A model generated the notes under the pieces. That model saw nothing but the letters and a program-made list of their open reading frames with translations, was not told the DNA's origin and did no database searches. Below, piece after piece: positions 1 to 9,241 of a stretch of 64,000 nucleotides of DNA. Each line of letters begins with the position of its first letter. The first letter of the stretch is position 1. The stretch is taken from positions 124,001 through 188,000 of the forward strand of contig CALSOO010000006.1 in the NCBI GenBank assembly GCA_943787985.1, given 5' to 3'. This DNA is from an uncultured Paracoccaceae bacterium. GTDB taxonomy: Bacteria > Pseudomonadota > Alphaproteobacteria > Rhodobacterales > Rhodobacteraceae. The position numbers and the translations under genes are program-made.

Positions 1-1428
1 TCCGACAGCACAGGGGTTGCACTGACATACGGTGAACTGGATGCAGCCAGCGATGAGCTGCGCTTGGTGCTCACAAACGCAGGGGTGCAAAAGGCAGACC
101 GCGTTCTGATCCTGTCCGAAAACTGCGTAGCCGCCGTGGCATTGTTGTTTGCCTGCTGGAAACTCGGGGCGCGGGCCATCCCCGTCAACGCCCGTCAAAC
201 CGAATCCGAAGTCGCGCGCATCCTTGGGCACGCAGAGCCGGCGGCCATCTTTATGACAACCCAAGTCTCCAACGAGGCACAAGCCCACGCGGCCCGTTTT
301 GACGCCTGCGAAATCAGCGGCGCCTACGGGACATTGCACATGGCAACCCCGCTGGGCAGCGCGCCCGACGATGAAGGGGACATCGCCGTTTTGCTCTACA
401 CCACAGGCACCACGGGGGATCCCAAAGGGGTCATGCTGACCCACGCCAATGTGCGGTTCGGGGGGCTGACCTCCGCCAACTTGCGGGCCATGAAACACTC
501 CGACGTGATCTACGGGGTTCTGCCCACGACACATGTGTTTGGACTGTGCTCTGTCATTGTGGCCGCAATCTACGCAGGGGCACCCGTGCGGCTCGCCCCG
601 CGCTTTGAGGTGGGCAAACTCTACGAGGCATTGCGGGACGGCGTGACGCTGTTTTCCGGGGTGCCGCAGATGCACGCTTTGCTGATGCAATTCTCCAAGG
701 AACAAGGGCTGGAGACGCTCGGCTCGCCCACATTGCGCTACGTGTCTTCAGGGGCGGCACCACTGGATCCCACGTGGAAACGGGAGGCCGAAAGCTTCTA
801 CGGCGTCGCGATCCAGAACGGGTACGGGATGACAGAAACCACCGCAGGAACATCCGCGACCAGCAACAATATCGGCAACCCCGACACGTCCGTTGGACCC
901 GCCTTGCCGGGCATCGAAATCAGCATTGACGAAAACGTGGCAGGGGGAGGGGACGGGGTAGGCGAAGTCCTCACACGCGGACCCCACATTATGCAAGGCT
1001 ACTACAAAAACCCGACCGAAACGGCCAACGTGCTGGACGCAAACAACTGGATGCACACGGGCGACTTGGGGCGGATCGACGAACACGGACTTCTACACAT
1101 CGTAGGGCGCTCCAAAGAGTTGATCATTCACGGCGGGTTCAACGTCTACCCACCCGAAGTCGAAGCCGCGCTGAACGATCACCCCAAAGTGGTACAAGCC
1201 GCTGTGGTCGGGCGACGCAAAGACGGGGATGAAGACGTGCTGGCCTTCGTGCAGCTGGCCAGTCTGGACGCGGTCAGCCCGCAAGACCTTGCAGCCTTCG
1301 TCAAAGAACGGCTCGTTGGCTACAAACGGCCAAAACAGATCATCTGTGCACTGTCACTTCCCGCTGCGCCCACTGGAAAAATCCTGAAACACAAACTGAT
1401 AGACACATTTCAGGACCACCTGACCTGA
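1..1428 (+). CDS. Acyl-CoA synthetase (AMP-forming), 5' end outside window
   Basis: The reading frame is open from the first base, and the TYGEL motif typical of the N-terminus of this family lies before the first in-window Met, so the gene enters from the left and about 475 codons are visible. Class I adenylate-forming signatures are clear: P-loop-like TTGTTGDPKG about 130 residues in, GYGMTET about 276 in, the HTGDLG motif, GRSKELI, and a C-terminal domain ending in the catalytic-lysine motif PTGKILK. Such enzymes activate a carboxylic acid as acyl-AMP and transfer it to CoA. Substrate (fatty, malonyl or aromatic acid) cannot be assigned. It converges on rpe. Confidence 0.9.
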   Translation, partial: SDSTGVALTYGELDAASDELRLVLTNAGVQKADRVLILSENCVAAVALLFACWKLGARAIPVNARQTESEVARILGHAEPAAIFMTTQVSNEAQAHAARFDACEISGAYGTLHMATPLGSAPDDEGDIAVLLYTTGTTGDPKGVMLTHANVRFGGLTSANLRAMKHSDVIYGVLPTTHVFGLCSVIVAAIYAGAPVRLAPRFEVGKLYEALRDGVTLFSGVPQMHALLMQFSKEQGLETLGSPTLRYVSSGAAPLDPTWKREAESFYGVAIQNGYGMTETTAGTSATSNNIGNPDTSVGPALPGIEISIDENVAGGGDGVGEVLTRGPHIMQGYYKNPTETANVLDANNWMHTGDLGRIDEHGLLHIVGRSKELIIHGGFNVYPPEVEAALNDHPKVVQAAVVGRRKDGDEDVLAFVQLASLDAVSPQDLAAFVKERLVGYKRPKQIICALSLPAAPTGKILKHKLIDTFQDHLT

Positions 1429-1434
1429 TCCGTA

Positions 1435-1490
1435 TTCATCTCGCCAAATAAACCTCGGGGGCGGGCCAAAGGCCCGGGGGCAGAGCCCCC
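1435..1490. repeat. Terminator-like repeat element, copy A (reverse orientation)
   Basis: The 27-bp unit running from TTCATCTCGCC to CTCGGGGG (1435-1461) is the reverse complement of units at 30799-30825 and 54377-54403. It is followed by two GC hairpins, CGGGCC/GGCCCG (1462-1476) and GGGGGC/GCCCCC (1476-1490). It lies between the convergent acyl-CoA synthetase and rpe genes, so a bidirectional terminator role is likely. Confidence 0.7.
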
Positions 1491-1570
1491 ACTTCAATGG
1501 TATTGGCGCGCGACCAAAGGCAGAGGGCCCATCATAGTGATGCTGGCCGCAAACCAAGGGCAAACCGAGA

Positions 1571-2263
1571 CTACGTTTCGACGCTGACCGCAGCTTCACG
1601 AATGTTACGAATGTTCTGGCCATATGGGGCGGGATCACTGACAGATCCGCCGCGGAACACCGCAGAGCCTGCAACCAAAACATCAGCGCCGGCTTGCGCG
1701 ACCAACGGAGCAGTGGTCGGATCAACGCCGCCGTCAATCTCGATATGGATCGGGCGGTCGCCAATCATGGCGCGCAATTGACGGACCTTGTCGACTTGAG
1801 AATGAATGAACTTTTGACCACCAAAGCCGGGGTTCACAGTCATAACACAGACCAGATCAACCATATCCAACAAATACTCCACCGCCGTGGCGGGGGTGGC
1901 AGGGTTCAGTGCGATGCCCGCCTTGGCGCCGGTCGCACGAATGGCTTGCATGGTGCGATGGATGTGGGGGGTGGCCTCCACATGGGCCGTGATGACATCG
2001 GCACCGGCACTGGCAAAAGCCTCGATGTAGGGATCAACAGGGGCGATCATCAGGTGAACGTCCATCACACCTTTGATGTGGGGGCGAATGGCGGCGCAGG
2101 TCGCGGGACCAAACGTGATGTTGGGGACGAAATGACCGTCCATCACATCCACGTGGACCCAATCCGCGCCCTGGGCCTCGATCGCCTCGCATTCTGCGCC
2201 AAAGTTGGCGAAATCTGCGGACAGGATGGAGGGGGCGATTTTCAAGGAACGGTCAAATGTCAT
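1571..2263 (-). CDS. rpe: Ribulose-phosphate 3-epimerase
   Basis: A cytoplasmic TIM-barrel epimerase of 230 residues that interconverts ribulose-5-phosphate and xylulose-5-phosphate. It begins [19 protein letters not shown], the family N-terminus, and has the metal/catalytic motifs [22 protein letters not shown] and IDGGV, with GSAVF near the C-terminus. The reading frame is open to 2464, but homology and the usual length of about 225 residues favour the ATG at 2263. It diverges from xylB across a putative XylR operator, so it probably serves xylose breakdown by feeding xylulose-5-phosphate into the pentose phosphate pool. Confidence 0.93.
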   Translation of the reverse strand: MTFDRSLKIAPSILSADFANFGAECEAIEAQGADWVHVDVMDGHFVPNITFGPATCAAIRPHIKGVMDVHLMIAPVDPYIEAFASAGADVITAHVEATPHIHRTMQAIRATGAKAGIALNPATPATAVEYLLDMVDLVCVMTVNPGFGGQKFIHSQVDKVRQLRAMIGDRPIHIEIDGGVDPTTAPLVAQAGADVLVAGSAVFRGGSVSDPAPYGQNIRNIREAAVSVET

Positions 2264-2340
2264 GGCATGGGCCTCTGTGCTGGGGTTGTGAGGGCTATAG
2301 CGCTGTGCGCAGAGTGACGCAAACGCATCCGCGGTGTCGG

Positions 2341-2366
2341 TTTTTAATTTGACAATAGAATTAAAT
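2341..2366. promoter_or_regulatory. Putative XylR operator between rpe and xylB
   Basis: An AT-rich imperfect palindrome: TTTAATT (2343-2349), nine bases, then AATTAAA (2359-2365), in otherwise GC-rich DNA. It overlaps a TTGACA hexamer (2349-2354). A related AT motif sits upstream of xylR/xylF at 7972-8000, which suggests both are bound by the ROK repressor encoded at 6690-7895. The role is inferred. Confidence 0.55.
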
Positions 2367-2399
2367 ATATCAGACTGCGCGCTCAGGGAGGATTTATCT

Positions 2400-3851
2400 A
2401 TGTACATCGGCTTCGATTTGGGCACGTCAGGGGTGAGGGCGCTCTTGGTGGATGACACAGGCACGCCAATTGGGGCAGCAGACGCCAGCTACACGGTTGC
2501 GCATCCACACCCGGGCTGGTCCGAACAAGAGCCCTCCGACTGGATCAAAGCTTGCACAGCGGTGATGCAAACTCTGCGCACCGACCACGCAGAGGCGGTC
2601 ACTCAGGTCAAAGGGATAGGTTTTTCAGGGCACATGCACGGGGCCACGCTGATCAACGCTCAAGGGGACGTGCTGCGCCCTTGCATCCTGTGGAACGACA
2701 CCCGCGCCCACGCAGAGGCCGCCGCGCTGGACGCGGACCCGCAGTTTCGGGCGCGCACAGGCAACATCGTGTTCCCGGGGTTCACGGCGCCCAAACTCGT
2801 GTGGGTCGCGGCCCATGAACCCGACATCTTTGCGCAGATCGACAAAGTGCTGCTGCCTAAGGATTACATGAACTTCTGGCTGACAGGGCGCGCCATCTCG
2901 GACATGTCCGACAGCGCGGGCACTGCATGGCTGGATGTGGGGGCACGGGATTGGTCGAACGATTTGCTGTCCGCCAGCGGACTGCGGCACGACCAGATGC
3001 CGGAGCTTTTTGAAGGGAGCGATGTCGTGGGAACGCTCACAGCCCAAGCGGCCCAAGCCCTTGGGCTGGCACACAGCGTACAGGTCGTGGCAGGGGGCGG
3101 TGACAATGCGGTGGCGGCCTGCGGTGTGGGTGCGATGAACGAGGGGGACGGGTTTGTCTCGCTCGGAACGTCCGGCGTGGTGCTGACCGCGCGCAGTGGC
3201 TTTGCCCCGATGGCGGACAGCGCGGTGCACAGCTTTTGCCACGCAGTGCCACAGCAATGGTACCAAATGGGGGTCGTTCTGGCGGCCACGGACGCAATGA
3301 ACTGGCTGGGAAACATCACAGGGGCCAGCCCCCAAGAGTTGACCGAGGCATTGGGGGATACCCCGCAAGTGCCTGCAAACTTGATGTTCTACCCCTACCT
3401 TTCGGGGGAAAGGACACCACATAACGACAGTGCCGTGCGGGCAGGGTTCGTCGGGCTCGACATCGCCCACACCCGCGCCGACATGACGCGGGCGGTGATG
3501 GAAGGGGTCTGCTTTGCCCTGCGCGACAGCCTGGAAGCATTGCGCCAGACAGGGGCCGCCCCGACGCGGCTGCTGGCGATTGGTGGCGGGACAGGATCGG
3601 TGCACTGGGTGCGGATGCTGGCGAGCGTGCTGAACCTGCCGCTGGACTTGCCACAAAAGGGCGAATTTGGCGCGGCCCTCGGGGCGGCACGCCTTGCGAT
3701 CTGTGGCGTGACCAAAGCACCACCCGCGACAATAATGACCAAACCACCTGTTGCGCAGACCATAGCGCCTGAGCCATCATTGGCCAAAGCCTATGACGCG
3801 GCCTACACACGGTACCGCACATCCTTTCCGGAGTTCAAAGCCCTGCAATGA
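2400..3851 (+). CDS. xylB: Xylulokinase
   Basis: An FGGY-family sugar kinase of 483 residues that phosphorylates D-xylulose to xylulose-5-phosphate. It opens with the phosphate-binding motif [14 protein letters not shown], followed by [23 protein letters not shown], the [15 protein letters not shown] glycine/Asp region and a C-terminal [15 protein letters not shown]ase motif. The ATG at 2400 has a strong AGGGAGG ribosome site and matches the usual 480-residue length; upstream in-frame codons are disregarded. It ends in a 4-base ATGA overlap with the peroxidase gene. No xylose isomerase gene lies nearby. Confidence 0.95.
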   Translation: MYIGFDLGTSGVRALLVDDTGTPIGAADASYTVAHPHPGWSEQEPSDWIKACTAVMQTLRTDHAEAVTQVKGIGFSGHMHGATLINAQGDVLRPCILWNDTRAHAEAAALDADPQFRARTGNIVFPGFTAPKLVWVAAHEPDIFAQIDKVLLPKDYMNFWLTGRAISDMSDSAGTAWLDVGARDWSNDLLSASGLRHDQMPELFEGSDVVGTLTAQAAQALGLAHSVQVVAGGGDNAVAACGVGAMNEGDGFVSLGTSGVVLTARSGFAPMADSAVHSFCHAVPQQWYQMGVVLAATDAMNWLGNITGASPQELTEALGDTPQVPANLMFYPYLSGERTPHNDSAVRAGFVGLDIAHTRADMTRAVMEGVCFALRDSLEALRQTGAAPTRLLAIGGGTGSVHWVRMLASVLNLPLDLPQKGEFGAALGAARLAICGVTKAPPATIMTKPPVAQTIAPEPSLAKAYDAAYTRYRTSFPEFKALQ

Positions 3852-5167
3852 CTGCGCTGATACATCGCCTGATCCTGCCCCTTTGCGCCCTTGTTCTCGG
3901 GGTGCACAGCAGCAACGCCATGGACTTACCGTCACCAAAGGCGGACTTTCCACAGCATTCCAATGCGCAAATCACCTTGGGGCAGTTGCTGTTCTTTGAT
4001 CCGGTTCTGTCGGGCAACCAAACGGTGTCTTGCGCGACGTGCCATCATCCAAAGTTCAACACCGCTGACGGGATGTCCTTGGGGATCGGGGATGGTGGGG
4101 TCGGGCTTGGCCCTGAGCGGGCAGTGGATGCCAAAAACCCGCCGCCAAAGCGTATTCCGCGCCACGCCCCCGCGTTGTTCAACCTTGGGGCCTCTGAATT
4201 CACAGTATTTTTCCATGACGGTCGGCTAGAGGCCGACGCAAGCCGCCCCTCGGGCATCCGCACGCCACTTGGCTCCGAGATGGAGAAAGGGTTTGCCTCG
4301 CTCTTGTCTGCGCAAACTATGTTTCCTGTGTTGTCAGCTGATGAAATGGCCGGGCATTTGGGGGAAAACGATGTCTCCAAAGCCGTGAGACAGGGTGTTT
4401 TGACCGGCGAAGGCGGCGCGTGGGACATTCTGGCCAAACGGGTGGAGGCGATCCCTGCCTACCGTGCCGCGTTTGACCCGATCATCGGACCAGACAAACC
4501 CGTTCACTTCACCGATATTTCGGATGCGATTGCCGCCTTTGTGGACTTTGAATGGCGGGCCGTGAACAGCCCGTTTGACGCGCATTTGCGTCTTGGTGCG
4601 CCGCTCGAGGCGGAGGAAATGGCGGGGATGGAGCTGTTTTACGGCAAGGCCAAGTGCGCCAGTTGTCACAGCGGTTTGTTCCAGACCGATTACGATTTTC
4701 ACGCCATCGCGATGCCGCAAATCGGACCGGGAAAAGCGGCGGTGTTTGAAAACCACACCCGCGATTTGGGGCGGATGCGGGTGACAGGTGATCCGGCCGA
4801 CGCCTATAAATTCCGCACGCCCAGCCTGCGCAACGTGGCAGCAACCGCGCCTTACGGGCACGCGGGCGCCTACAGCTCACTCGAAGCGGTCGTGCGCCAT
4901 CATCTTGATCCTGTCGGCGCGCTCAAAGCCTATCTGCAAGAGCAAGCGGTGTTGCCGGATGGCGTGGGCAAGGACGATTTTGCGCTGATGCAGGATCCAG
5001 ATGAAATCGACGCAATCGCGGCGGCCAATGTGCTGGAGCCAATGTTGCTTGAAGACAGCGAAGTCGCGCAAATTGTCGCGTTTCTGAACGCTTTGACAGA
5101 TGCGCAAAGCCTGCGCGGCGCGCTTGGAATTCCAGCGTCTGTGCCCAGCGGTTTGCCTATAGACTAA
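3848..5167 (+). CDS. Diheme cytochrome c peroxidase (CcpA/MauG family)
   Basis: A 439-residue protein with a signal peptide (hydrophobic core about residues 5-22, cleavage near SNA) and two heme c motifs, CATCH about residue 60 and CASCH about residue 275, in the spacing of the bacterial diheme peroxidase/MauG family. The family reduces hydrogen peroxide in the periplasm with electrons from cytochrome c, or oxidises a protein or small-molecule partner. A linker motif (RTPSLRNVA...PYGHAG) typical of the second heme domain is present. Its ATG overlaps the xylB stop, an unusual neighbour. It converges on a CRTAC1-like gene, which may encode a periplasmic partner. Confidence 0.9.
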   Translation: MTALIHRLILPLCALVLGVHSSNAMDLPSPKADFPQHSNAQITLGQLLFFDPVLSGNQTVSCATCHHPKFNTADGMSLGIGDGGVGLGPERAVDAKNPPPKRIPRHAPALFNLGASEFTVFFHDGRLEADASRPSGIRTPLGSEMEKGFASLLSAQTMFPVLSADEMAGHLGENDVSKAVRQGVLTGEGGAWDILAKRVEAIPAYRAAFDPIIGPDKPVHFTDISDAIAAFVDFEWRAVNSPFDAHLRLGAPLEAEEMAGMELFYGKAKCASCHSGLFQTDYDFHAIAMPQIGPGKAAVFENHTRDLGRMRVTGDPADAYKFRTPSLRNVAATAPYGHAGAYSSLEAVVRHHLDPVGALKAYLQEQAVLPDGVGKDDFALMQDPDEIDAIAAANVLEPMLLEDSEVAQIVAFLNALTDAQSLRGALGIPASVPSGLPID

Positions 5168-5176
5168 GGGCCTCGG

Positions 5177-6700
5177 TCAGTAGGTTTTCAACGACACGCT
5201 TTCGCCGTCACGGATCAATCGCACGCGTTGGTCCGCATCCACACCCATCCACTGTGTGGTGGTGCCATCCGGCCAGATTATGCGCATCACTGCGCCCTCG
5301 GCTGTGCCCAGTCCAAAGTGCTGCGGCGCCGAAATTCCGCCAGCGTGACCTCCGCCAACGGTTAATTCACGGACCTGCAAACCCATGTCGTCCATCACTT
5401 CGATCCAGCCCCCAACAGCATAGGCATTGGGGGCAGGCTGGCGCACATCGACGCTGATCCAGGCGCCTGCAGGCGTGCTGGTGTTGTGATAGACTTCCAG
5501 CGGGGCGAAACGGTTTACGACCGCAATGTCAAGCAATCCGTCCGCGTCGAAATCAACCATTGCGGCACCGCGCGCACGGTGCAAACTGGCCAATCCGGCC
5601 TCAAGCCCCGTTTCAACAAACATGCCGTCCTCATCCTGAACGAGTAGGTTGTTGGGATCTTCCATCGCCATTCCGGGCATCTGTTGCACATTGCCTTTGG
5701 CGATGAACACGTCATCAATTCCGTCGTTCTGCACGTCGCCAAAACTGATGTGCCACCCTGTAGACGGGCGTCCGTCGCCCCCTGTGTAGGGGCGATGCGC
5801 GGCGGCACCGCGTGCAAAGTGAACGTCTTTGAATTCAGCGCCTTCGCCGGTCCACTCTTGCAAACGTTGGTCCCCCATCGAGGACAAAAAGACTTCGGCC
5901 AGACCGTCGCGATCCAGATCGCGTTCTGCGATGCCCATGCCCCAAATCTGGTGGGTCAGCCAACCGTCCGCTTCACCGTAAAGGCGCGGCGTGGCGGTGA
6001 TGTCCCAAAGCTGCTCCGCGCCCCCTTTGACATAATAGTGACGGTCATTGCTGACGCGCAGATCAGCACCCCCGCTACGGGACCAATCAGACATCAACAT
6101 CGACAAAGGGCAAAAACCGGGGGCCAACGACAGGCGCGTGTAGCGGTCCCCATCGGGGCGCATCAGGGCATTGGTGTCGCATGCCTCAAACGGGCCGTCA
6201 GGATCAAAGCGGTCAACATAGTGCCCGAACGCCATGGTTGGCAGGGCATTGTCCCCTTCCCAAATGGCGGAAAACGCGGTGCTCCACTGATCCTCAAAGG
6301 TTAATTCCGGCAGGGTCGTCGGGGCAAAGCCACAGGCCCCGTCACCCTGCAACAGCACGTCAGGTCCGACCCGCAACACGACCAGGTCCAACACGCCGTC
6401 ATTGGTGAAATCCAACGGATAAGCGCCAATTGTATCGGTGAGCGCAGGGGCGGGGAGGGGGGCGAAACTGATCGTCCCTGTGACGCTCGTGTTGCGCCAC
6501 AATGCAGGGGCCGACGCACCGCCCGCCGCGAACACATCCACCCGTTCATCACCGTCACAATCAAACACAGCCAAGCCACCGCCCACGAAATGTTCCCACC
6601 CACCCGTGTAGGCATGCGCAGGGACATCAACAGGATCAAAACGCACATCGGCCATTGCAGGGGAGGCGACCAAAACAGCCGCAAAAAACTTAACCCACAT
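5177..6700 (-). CDS. CRTAC1/ASPIC-UnbV family exported beta-propeller protein
   Basis: About 507 residues with a signal peptide (MWVKFFAAVLVASPAMA), a body of FG-GAP/VCBS-like repeats (for example VFDCDGDERVDVF, DFTNDGVLDLVV, DLDRDGLAEVF, DVQNDGIDDVF, DFDADGLLDIAVV), each a possible Ca2+-binding Asp-rich loop, and a C-terminal ASPIC/UnbV domain (YAVGGWIEV ... HFGLGTAEG ... WPDGTTT). Function of the family is poorly defined. I chose ATG 6700, which has an AAGGA site upstream; earlier starts overlap xylR further. The start lies inside the 3' end of xylR, so it is probably co-transcribed with the regulator. Confidence 0.85.
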   Translation of the reverse strand: MWVKFFAAVLVASPAMADVRFDPVDVPAHAYTGGWEHFVGGGLAVFDCDGDERVDVFAAGGASAPALWRNTSVTGTISFAPLPAPALTDTIGAYPLDFTNDGVLDLVVLRVGPDVLLQGDGACGFAPTTLPELTFEDQWSTAFSAIWEGDNALPTMAFGHYVDRFDPDGPFEACDTNALMRPDGDRYTRLSLAPGFCPLSMLMSDWSRSGGADLRVSNDRHYYVKGGAEQLWDITATPRLYGEADGWLTHQIWGMGIAERDLDRDGLAEVFLSSMGDQRLQEWTGEGAEFKDVHFARGAAAHRPYTGGDGRPSTGWHISFGDVQNDGIDDVFIAKGNVQQMPGMAMEDPNNLLVQDEDGMFVETGLEAGLASLHRARGAAMVDFDADGLLDIAVVNRFAPLEVYHNTSTPAGAWISVDVRQPAPNAYAVGGWIEVMDDMGLQVRELTVGGGHAGGISAPQHFGLGTAEGAVMRIIWPDGTTTQWMGVDADQRVRLIRDGESVSLKTY

Positions 6701-7895
6701 CTTCGCGTACATCCTTTGAGGCCATCTCATAAACAAAATCCAGCGCATAGGCCGCCGCCCCTTGGGCCCACATCGCGTTGCCCCATTTGTGGATCACAAC
6801 CTCTGGCGGGGACTTGTCGATCTGAACGATGGATTTGCGCATCTCGGCAAGGACCTCTTCGGCATACAGGTGGTCAAACTGCATCTGCTCGCCAGCCAGA
6901 ATGATCAACTCAGGGTCAAAGACATTGACCAGATTGGCAAGTCCCAATGCAAACATATGGCCTGCGCGCTCCACAATAGTTCTGGCTGTGGGTTCGCCTG
7001 CTTTGGCGGCGGCCAACAATTGCTTCACCTGACCGCTGGCAGGCTGGGTCACATCAATAGAGCCAACGCTGGCGGCTTCGCGCAACAAGGCGTAATCCGC
7101 CACATAGGCTTCAAGGCAACCGCGCTGACCACAGCGGCATAATGCACCGGCAAGCTGCACTTTGGTGTGGCCGAATTCGGCGCCACAACCGCGGGTGCCG
7201 CGATAAATCTGGTTGTTCAACACGATTCCCATTCCAACACCGCTTTCGATGGTGACGACGATGAAATCAGAGTGGTCACGGCCCAGCCCAAAGGTTTTTT
7301 CGGCCATGGCCACAAGGTTGGCGTCATTGTCGAGAAACGCGGGGACACCCATACGCAGGGACAAGACATCGCGGAAATTCACGTTGCGGTCGGTGAGGGA
7401 CGGGGACCAGTAAACCGTGCCATTTTGCGCGTCCACGATACCGGCCAAGCCGACGCCCACGCCGGATAAATCGCTTAGGGACTTGCCGACTTGGGCGGCC
7501 AGCGCTTGGGTGGCTTGGGCAATGCTGTCGGCCAATGCGTCTGTGCCAGCGGGGCCTTTGGGAAGGGGAACTTCAAGGGCGGTCAACTCGATCCCCTCAA
7601 AATTCACCAAAATCAACGAGATCGAGGCCCCCGATACTTTGATGCCTGCCACCAGATGGGCGTCTCCCGCCAGTTTAAGATCAACCCGGGGGCGACCGCG
7701 GCGCGCATCCGTGCTGTCCTCGCGGGGGACTTCCGCGATCAAGCCATCGCGCAGTAGATCAGCGGTGATGGTCGTGACCGTGGCGCGGGAAATGCCCGTG
7801 ATGTTGGACAAATCAATGCGGGGAATGCGCCCGTTCCGCTCGATTGCGCGCAACAAAACCCTGCGGCCTTGTTCGCGCTGGTGTCCAAAAACCAT
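6690..7895 (-). CDS. xylR: ROK-family transcriptional regulator, XylR-like
   Basis: A 401-residue protein with an N-terminal winged helix-turn-helix (about residues 15-70, DLSNITGISRATVTTIT) and a C-terminal ROK sugar-kinase-fold domain carrying the zinc motif CRCGQRGCLE and the EFGH metal ligand. ROK repressors of this type release operators when they bind a sugar. I use the ATG at 7895; the frame is open to 7985 but that extension has no family similarity. It diverges from xylF and is close to xylB, so xylose or glucose is the likely inducer. Candidate operators are at 7972-8000 and 2341-2366. Confidence 0.88.
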   Translation of the reverse strand: MVFGHQREQGRRVLLRAIERNGRIPRIDLSNITGISRATVTTITADLLRDGLIAEVPREDSTDARRGRPRVDLKLAGDAHLVAGIKVSGASISLILVNFEGIELTALEVPLPKGPAGTDALADSIAQATQALAAQVGKSLSDLSGVGVGLAGIVDAQNGTVYWSPSLTDRNVNFRDVLSLRMGVPAFLDNDANLVAMAEKTFGLGRDHSDFIVVTIESGVGMGIVLNNQIYRGTRGCGAEFGHTKVQLAGALCRCGQRGCLEAYVADYALLREAASVGSIDVTQPASGQVKQLLAAAKAGEPTARTIVERAGHMFALGLANLVNVFDPELIILAGEQMQFDHLYAEEVLAEMRKSIVQIDKSPPEVVIHKWGNAMWAQGAAAYALDFVYEMASKDVREDVG

Positions 7896-7971
7896 AGCTT
7901 GTCCCCCTCGCGGTCCTATACGCAGATCAACCGCTGAGGCCAAGTCTGCCCCAAATTGGCCCTGCCTGTCC

Positions 7972-8000
7972 AATTTAATTTGCAATACGAATTTAATTCG
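7972..8000. promoter_or_regulatory. Putative XylR operator between xylR and xylF
   Basis: The motif AATTTAATT occurs twice, at 7972-7980 and 7990-7998, exactly 18 bp apart. The second copy is the core of the odd palindrome CGAATTTAATTCG (7988-8000). It resembles the AT-rich site upstream of xylB. Its position between the divergent xylR and xylF genes fits autoregulation plus control of the transporter. Inferred. Confidence 0.55.
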
Positions 8001-8068
8001 TTACAAAGGATTCGACCCCGCACCAAATATTGTAAAATCTGGCGGGTGACATCGTTCGGGAGGAACAC

Positions 8069-9082
8069 ATGAAACTTTTTAAAACTGTAATCGCAGTCAC
8101 AGCAGGCGTGCTCATGAGCACAGCCGCATGGGCTGAAGATATCGTTGTTGGCGTAAGCTGGTCCAACTTTCAGGAAGAACGCTGGAAAACTGACGAAGCC
8201 GCGATCAAAGGCGCGTTGGAAGCGGCTGGCGCAAAATACATCTCTGCGGATGCACAGTCATCTTCCGGCAAACAGCTGGCAGACATCGAATCGCTGATCG
8301 CCCAAGGCGCAAACGCGTTGATCATTCTGGCCCAGGACGCATCGTCCGTCGGTCCTGCCGTTCAGCAAGCTGCCGATGAAGGCATTCCTGTTGTGGCCTA
8401 TGACCGTCTGATCGAAGACGCTCGCGCCTTCTACCTGACATTCGACAACGTCGAAGTCGGCCGGATGCAGGCCCGCGCCGTTCTCGAAGCCATGCCAAAA
8501 GGCAACTACGTCATGATCAAAGGGTCGCCTACCGATCCAAACGCAGACTTCCTGCGCGGCGGCCAACAAGAAGTGCTGCAAGCTGCCATTGACGCGGGCG
8601 ACATCAAAATCGTTGGCGAAGCCTACACCGATGGCTGGGTGCCTGCGAACGCACAGCGCAACATGGAACAAATCCTGACCGCACAAGACAACAAAGTCGA
8701 CGCGGTTGTGGCCTCCAACGACGGCACCGCGGGTGGTGTTGTTGCAGCTTTGACAGCGCAAGGCATGGAAGGCATTCCAGTGTCCGGTCAAGACGGCGAC
8801 CACGCTGCCTTGAACCGCGTTGCAACAGGCACACAAACTGTGTCCGTTTGGAAAGACGCACGTGCTTTGGGTAAAGCGGCTGGCGAAATCGCGGTTGCTC
8901 TCGCAGGTGGCGGTTCCGTTGAAGGCGCAGCCGAATGGACGTCTCCGGCTGGCACAACCATGCAGGCCCGTTTCCTTGAGCCGGTTCCTGTAACAGCCGC
9001 CAACCTTGGCGCCGTTCTGGATGCAGGCTGGATCGAAAAAGACAAGCTGTGCGCGGGTTCAACCAACGCCGCTTGCGAGTAA
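8069..9082 (+). CDS. xylF: Xylose-type ABC transporter periplasmic binding protein
   Basis: A 337-residue periplasmic binding protein of the type I (ribose/xylose) fold with a clear signal peptide ending at AWA. After cleavage it reads EDIVVGVSWSNFQEERW, the XylF-type N-terminus, then NALIILAQDASSVGPAV, VAYDRLI, and the late VSGQDGDHAALNRV hinge/ligand region. The ATG follows a GGGAGGAA ribosome site. It is the first gene of the transporter operon and is followed by an intercistronic hairpin that could keep its mRNA level above that of the membrane genes. Confidence 0.92.
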   Translation: MKLFKTVIAVTAGVLMSTAAWAEDIVVGVSWSNFQEERWKTDEAAIKGALEAAGAKYISADAQSSSGKQLADIESLIAQGANALIILAQDASSVGPAVQQAADEGIPVVAYDRLIEDARAFYLTFDNVEVGRMQARAVLEAMPKGNYVMIKGSPTDPNADFLRGGQQEVLQAAIDAGDIKIVGEAYTDGWVPANAQRNMEQILTAQDNKVDAVVASNDGTAGGVVAALTAQGMEGIPVSGQDGDHAALNRVATGTQTVSVWKDARALGKAAGEIAVALAGGGSVEGAAEWTSPAGTTMQARFLEPVPVTAANLGAVLDAGWIEKDKLCAGSTNAACE

Positions 9083-9090
9083 CACTCCCA

Positions 9091-9118
9091 GTCCTCCCGG
9101 CGCGTGCGTCGGGGGGAC
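9091..9118 (+). terminator. Intercistronic hairpin after xylF
   Basis: GTCCTCCCG (9091-9099) pairs with CGGGGGGAC (9110-9118), with one G-U pair and a 10-base loop. There is no T-run, so it is more likely an mRNA-stabilising or partially terminating hairpin between the abundant binding protein and the permease than a full terminator. Confidence 0.5.
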
Positions 9119-9241
9119 ACCTCACATACCCCCCCAGACATTCAACGCACCCTTGGCCCGCGCCGCTGTTTCCCAGCAGGTCGCCCATTGGTGCACCCGA
9201 CCAACGTGCAGCATACCAAGCCGCGCATGGAGTGAGATGAC

